64,000 nt of DNA. Origin: Siphlonurus alternatus (lineage: Eukaryota > Arthropoda > Insecta > Ephemeroptera > Siphlonuridae). Location of the stretch: contig OX463788.1 in NCBI GenBank assembly GCA_949825025.1, forward strand, positions 34,397,078 through 34,461,077. Reading direction: 5' to 3'. Shown here in pieces: positions 62,742-64,000 of this stretch (the stretch's first letter is position 1; the number at the start of each line of letters is the position of its first letter). The translations under genes were made by a program, and so were the position numbers. The notes beneath the pieces are model-generated. The model ran no database searches and was not told where the DNA came from. It saw nothing but the letters and a program-made list of their open reading frames with translations.

Positions 62742-64000
62742 CTGAAAGGTATGTTCACTGAAATTAAAAATATGAGTTTTTCTGAATTACTTGATTAGTG
62801 CACCATCAGTCCCAAAAGATTCAGTCTATTCTACAGCTGGCATTGATACTGGGTATTTACTGTATTATAGATATTTTCGACTGGCTACTGATAGAGAAAG
62901 CATATTATAGCATTTCATATACATACATTTCGAATATATTATATAATATAAATATACAATTAAATAAATCAATTAAATATTTAATAAATAAATTAAATAT
63001 TCACATGATGACTTTGTGCTGATAAAAAATGTAACATTCACTATAACTATTGCAGTCTTTATTTTTAGTAAAAATTCAGTGCCAGATGAGAAGAAAAATC
63101 CCGAGCGTAATGCAGAACCAAAATTAAATATACATTTTAAACCAAAATGAGACATCTTTTACAAAATTTAGACTATGAGGCGTTCGACAAGCTTATAATT
63201 GCCTATTTTAGAAGATGGTGATATTAGCATCTCATTTTAGCTTTGTGCAAATATTATTTTAGGTTGTAGTATATACACACTATGAACAGTTCCAGATTTG
63301 GGTCTAAATTCATAGAACTAATAAAATATTCCCAAGTTTGATGCAGAACATAAAATAGACACAAATTTGACGCCAAAATAGAACAAACTGGGAAAATGAG
63401 GCGTTTGATTTATCATATCACAGAGAAAAATTGGGGAGGAGGGGGGGAACACGCCTCTATTAGAGGTCCTCTATTCAGCTTTGCAGGCTGTTGTTGTATG
63501 TAGTTACGTACTATGCGTTTTTAACTACGTTTTATCGTTTCTGAGGGTGTCCATAATAATTATTTCTCTCAAAATAAAAGTGAATTATGACGAATAGTGA
63601 AGATAAAAAATTCAAGTTTCTTTGTTTAAAATTTAGGCTCCCAGGGGGAAAAAAGCACTGCCCACCCTACTACTTTAATTCTGCATTGTTCGTTGAGGAC
63701 GTCGTGTGCCGTGAATCTACATTTGCTGCTATCAATAATTTTCTTTTTAAATTAGTCACATATATTCCTCATAATTGAGTTAAGTTTTATTTACATATTT
63801 TTTTATTGCTTGCTTGCTCTTTACTTAAGGTAGAGATAACGCTGAACAGCTGTTCGACGTACTCCCATTTGATTAACATGTAAAACTTAGCAAATTCACA
63901 AAAATTCTGAAATTGTTTTTAGAGGCAGATATTAGTGCCTAAAATCCATAGAAAAAGTTTCAAAACAATTAAACGAGCTGATTTTTTTTTAATAAAGTTA
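62742..64000. other. Intron of the TMEM45-like gene to the window edge
   Basis: No exon with family-like sequence was recognised. A 63-codon ORF at 63587-63778 (Cys-containing, reading FLCLKFRLPGG then HCPPYYFNSALF) has no splice context and is not hydrophobic enough for a TMEM45 helix. Confidence 0.4.
63046..63420. repeat. Two diverged direct repeat units
   Basis: GATGCAGAACATAAAATAGA and ATGAGGCGTTTGATTT near 63340-63410 repeat, with changes, the earlier AATGCAGAACCAAAATTAAA and ATGAGGCGTTCGAC near 63110-63190. The spacing is about 230 bp. The origin is unknown. Confidence 0.35.

Noticed and set aside
63046..63147. Short plus-strand reading SKNSVPDEKKNPERNAEPKL as a TMEM45 exon
   Set aside because: Highly charged, unlike the membrane helix expected next in this family, and it lies within a diverged repeat unit.

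Overview
The window is AT-rich eukaryotic nuclear DNA, roughly 70 percent A+T by eye. It has spliceosomal introns, non-LTR retrotransposon remnants, a 5S rRNA-derived SINE, many short inverted-repeat DNA transposons and very long microsatellites. A TMEM45-type membrane protein and jockey/CR1-like LINE remnants point to an animal, most likely a marine invertebrate. I cannot name the phylum from sequence alone.

One minus-strand gene covers about the left 40 percent. Its first coding exon (25586-25717) carries a 5' UTR and a good upstream splice acceptor. An 18.7 kb intron follows, then four phase-compatible exons at 6469-6897, 5519-5906, 4154-4395 and 2787-2984, and a possible terminal exon at 330-422. 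The predicted protein is about 493 aa, very rich in Ser/Thr/Pro, with a short ordered N-terminus, and I do not recognise it. The right end holds the start of a plus-strand TMEM45-like (DUF716) gene: a 5' UTR exon ending at 60286, a first coding exon at 61178-61280 and a second at 62156-62298. The rest lies beyond the window. An upstream ORF in its leader stops 2 nt before the main ATG. A weaker plus-strand model joins exons at 34880-34952 and 39186-39223. Several other coding-like islands lack an assigned gene.

Between the genes the window is mostly transposon debris. Two LINE tails lie head to head at 12201-14310. A second copy of the minus-strand LINE lies at 49215-50275, and more fragments at 5960-6300 and 58030-58200. 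A 1.8 kb near-perfect foldback element (21039-22847) carries tRNA-like pol III promoter sequences in its arms and core. A 5S-derived SINE with a poly(A) tail is at 46269-46669. At least a dozen MITEs are present; two show perfect 8-bp target duplications (hAT type), one looks Tc1/mariner-like, and one 46-bp palindrome has a 9-bp duplication. Arrays of (GA), (GACA), (TAGAA), (AAAT) and (AT) units reach 70-260 bp.

The strongest candidates for something not yet described are the foldback element with its tRNA-like cores and relatives, the 5S-headed SINE, and the orphan Ser-rich gene. No bacterial operons, CRISPR arrays or organellar genes were seen.
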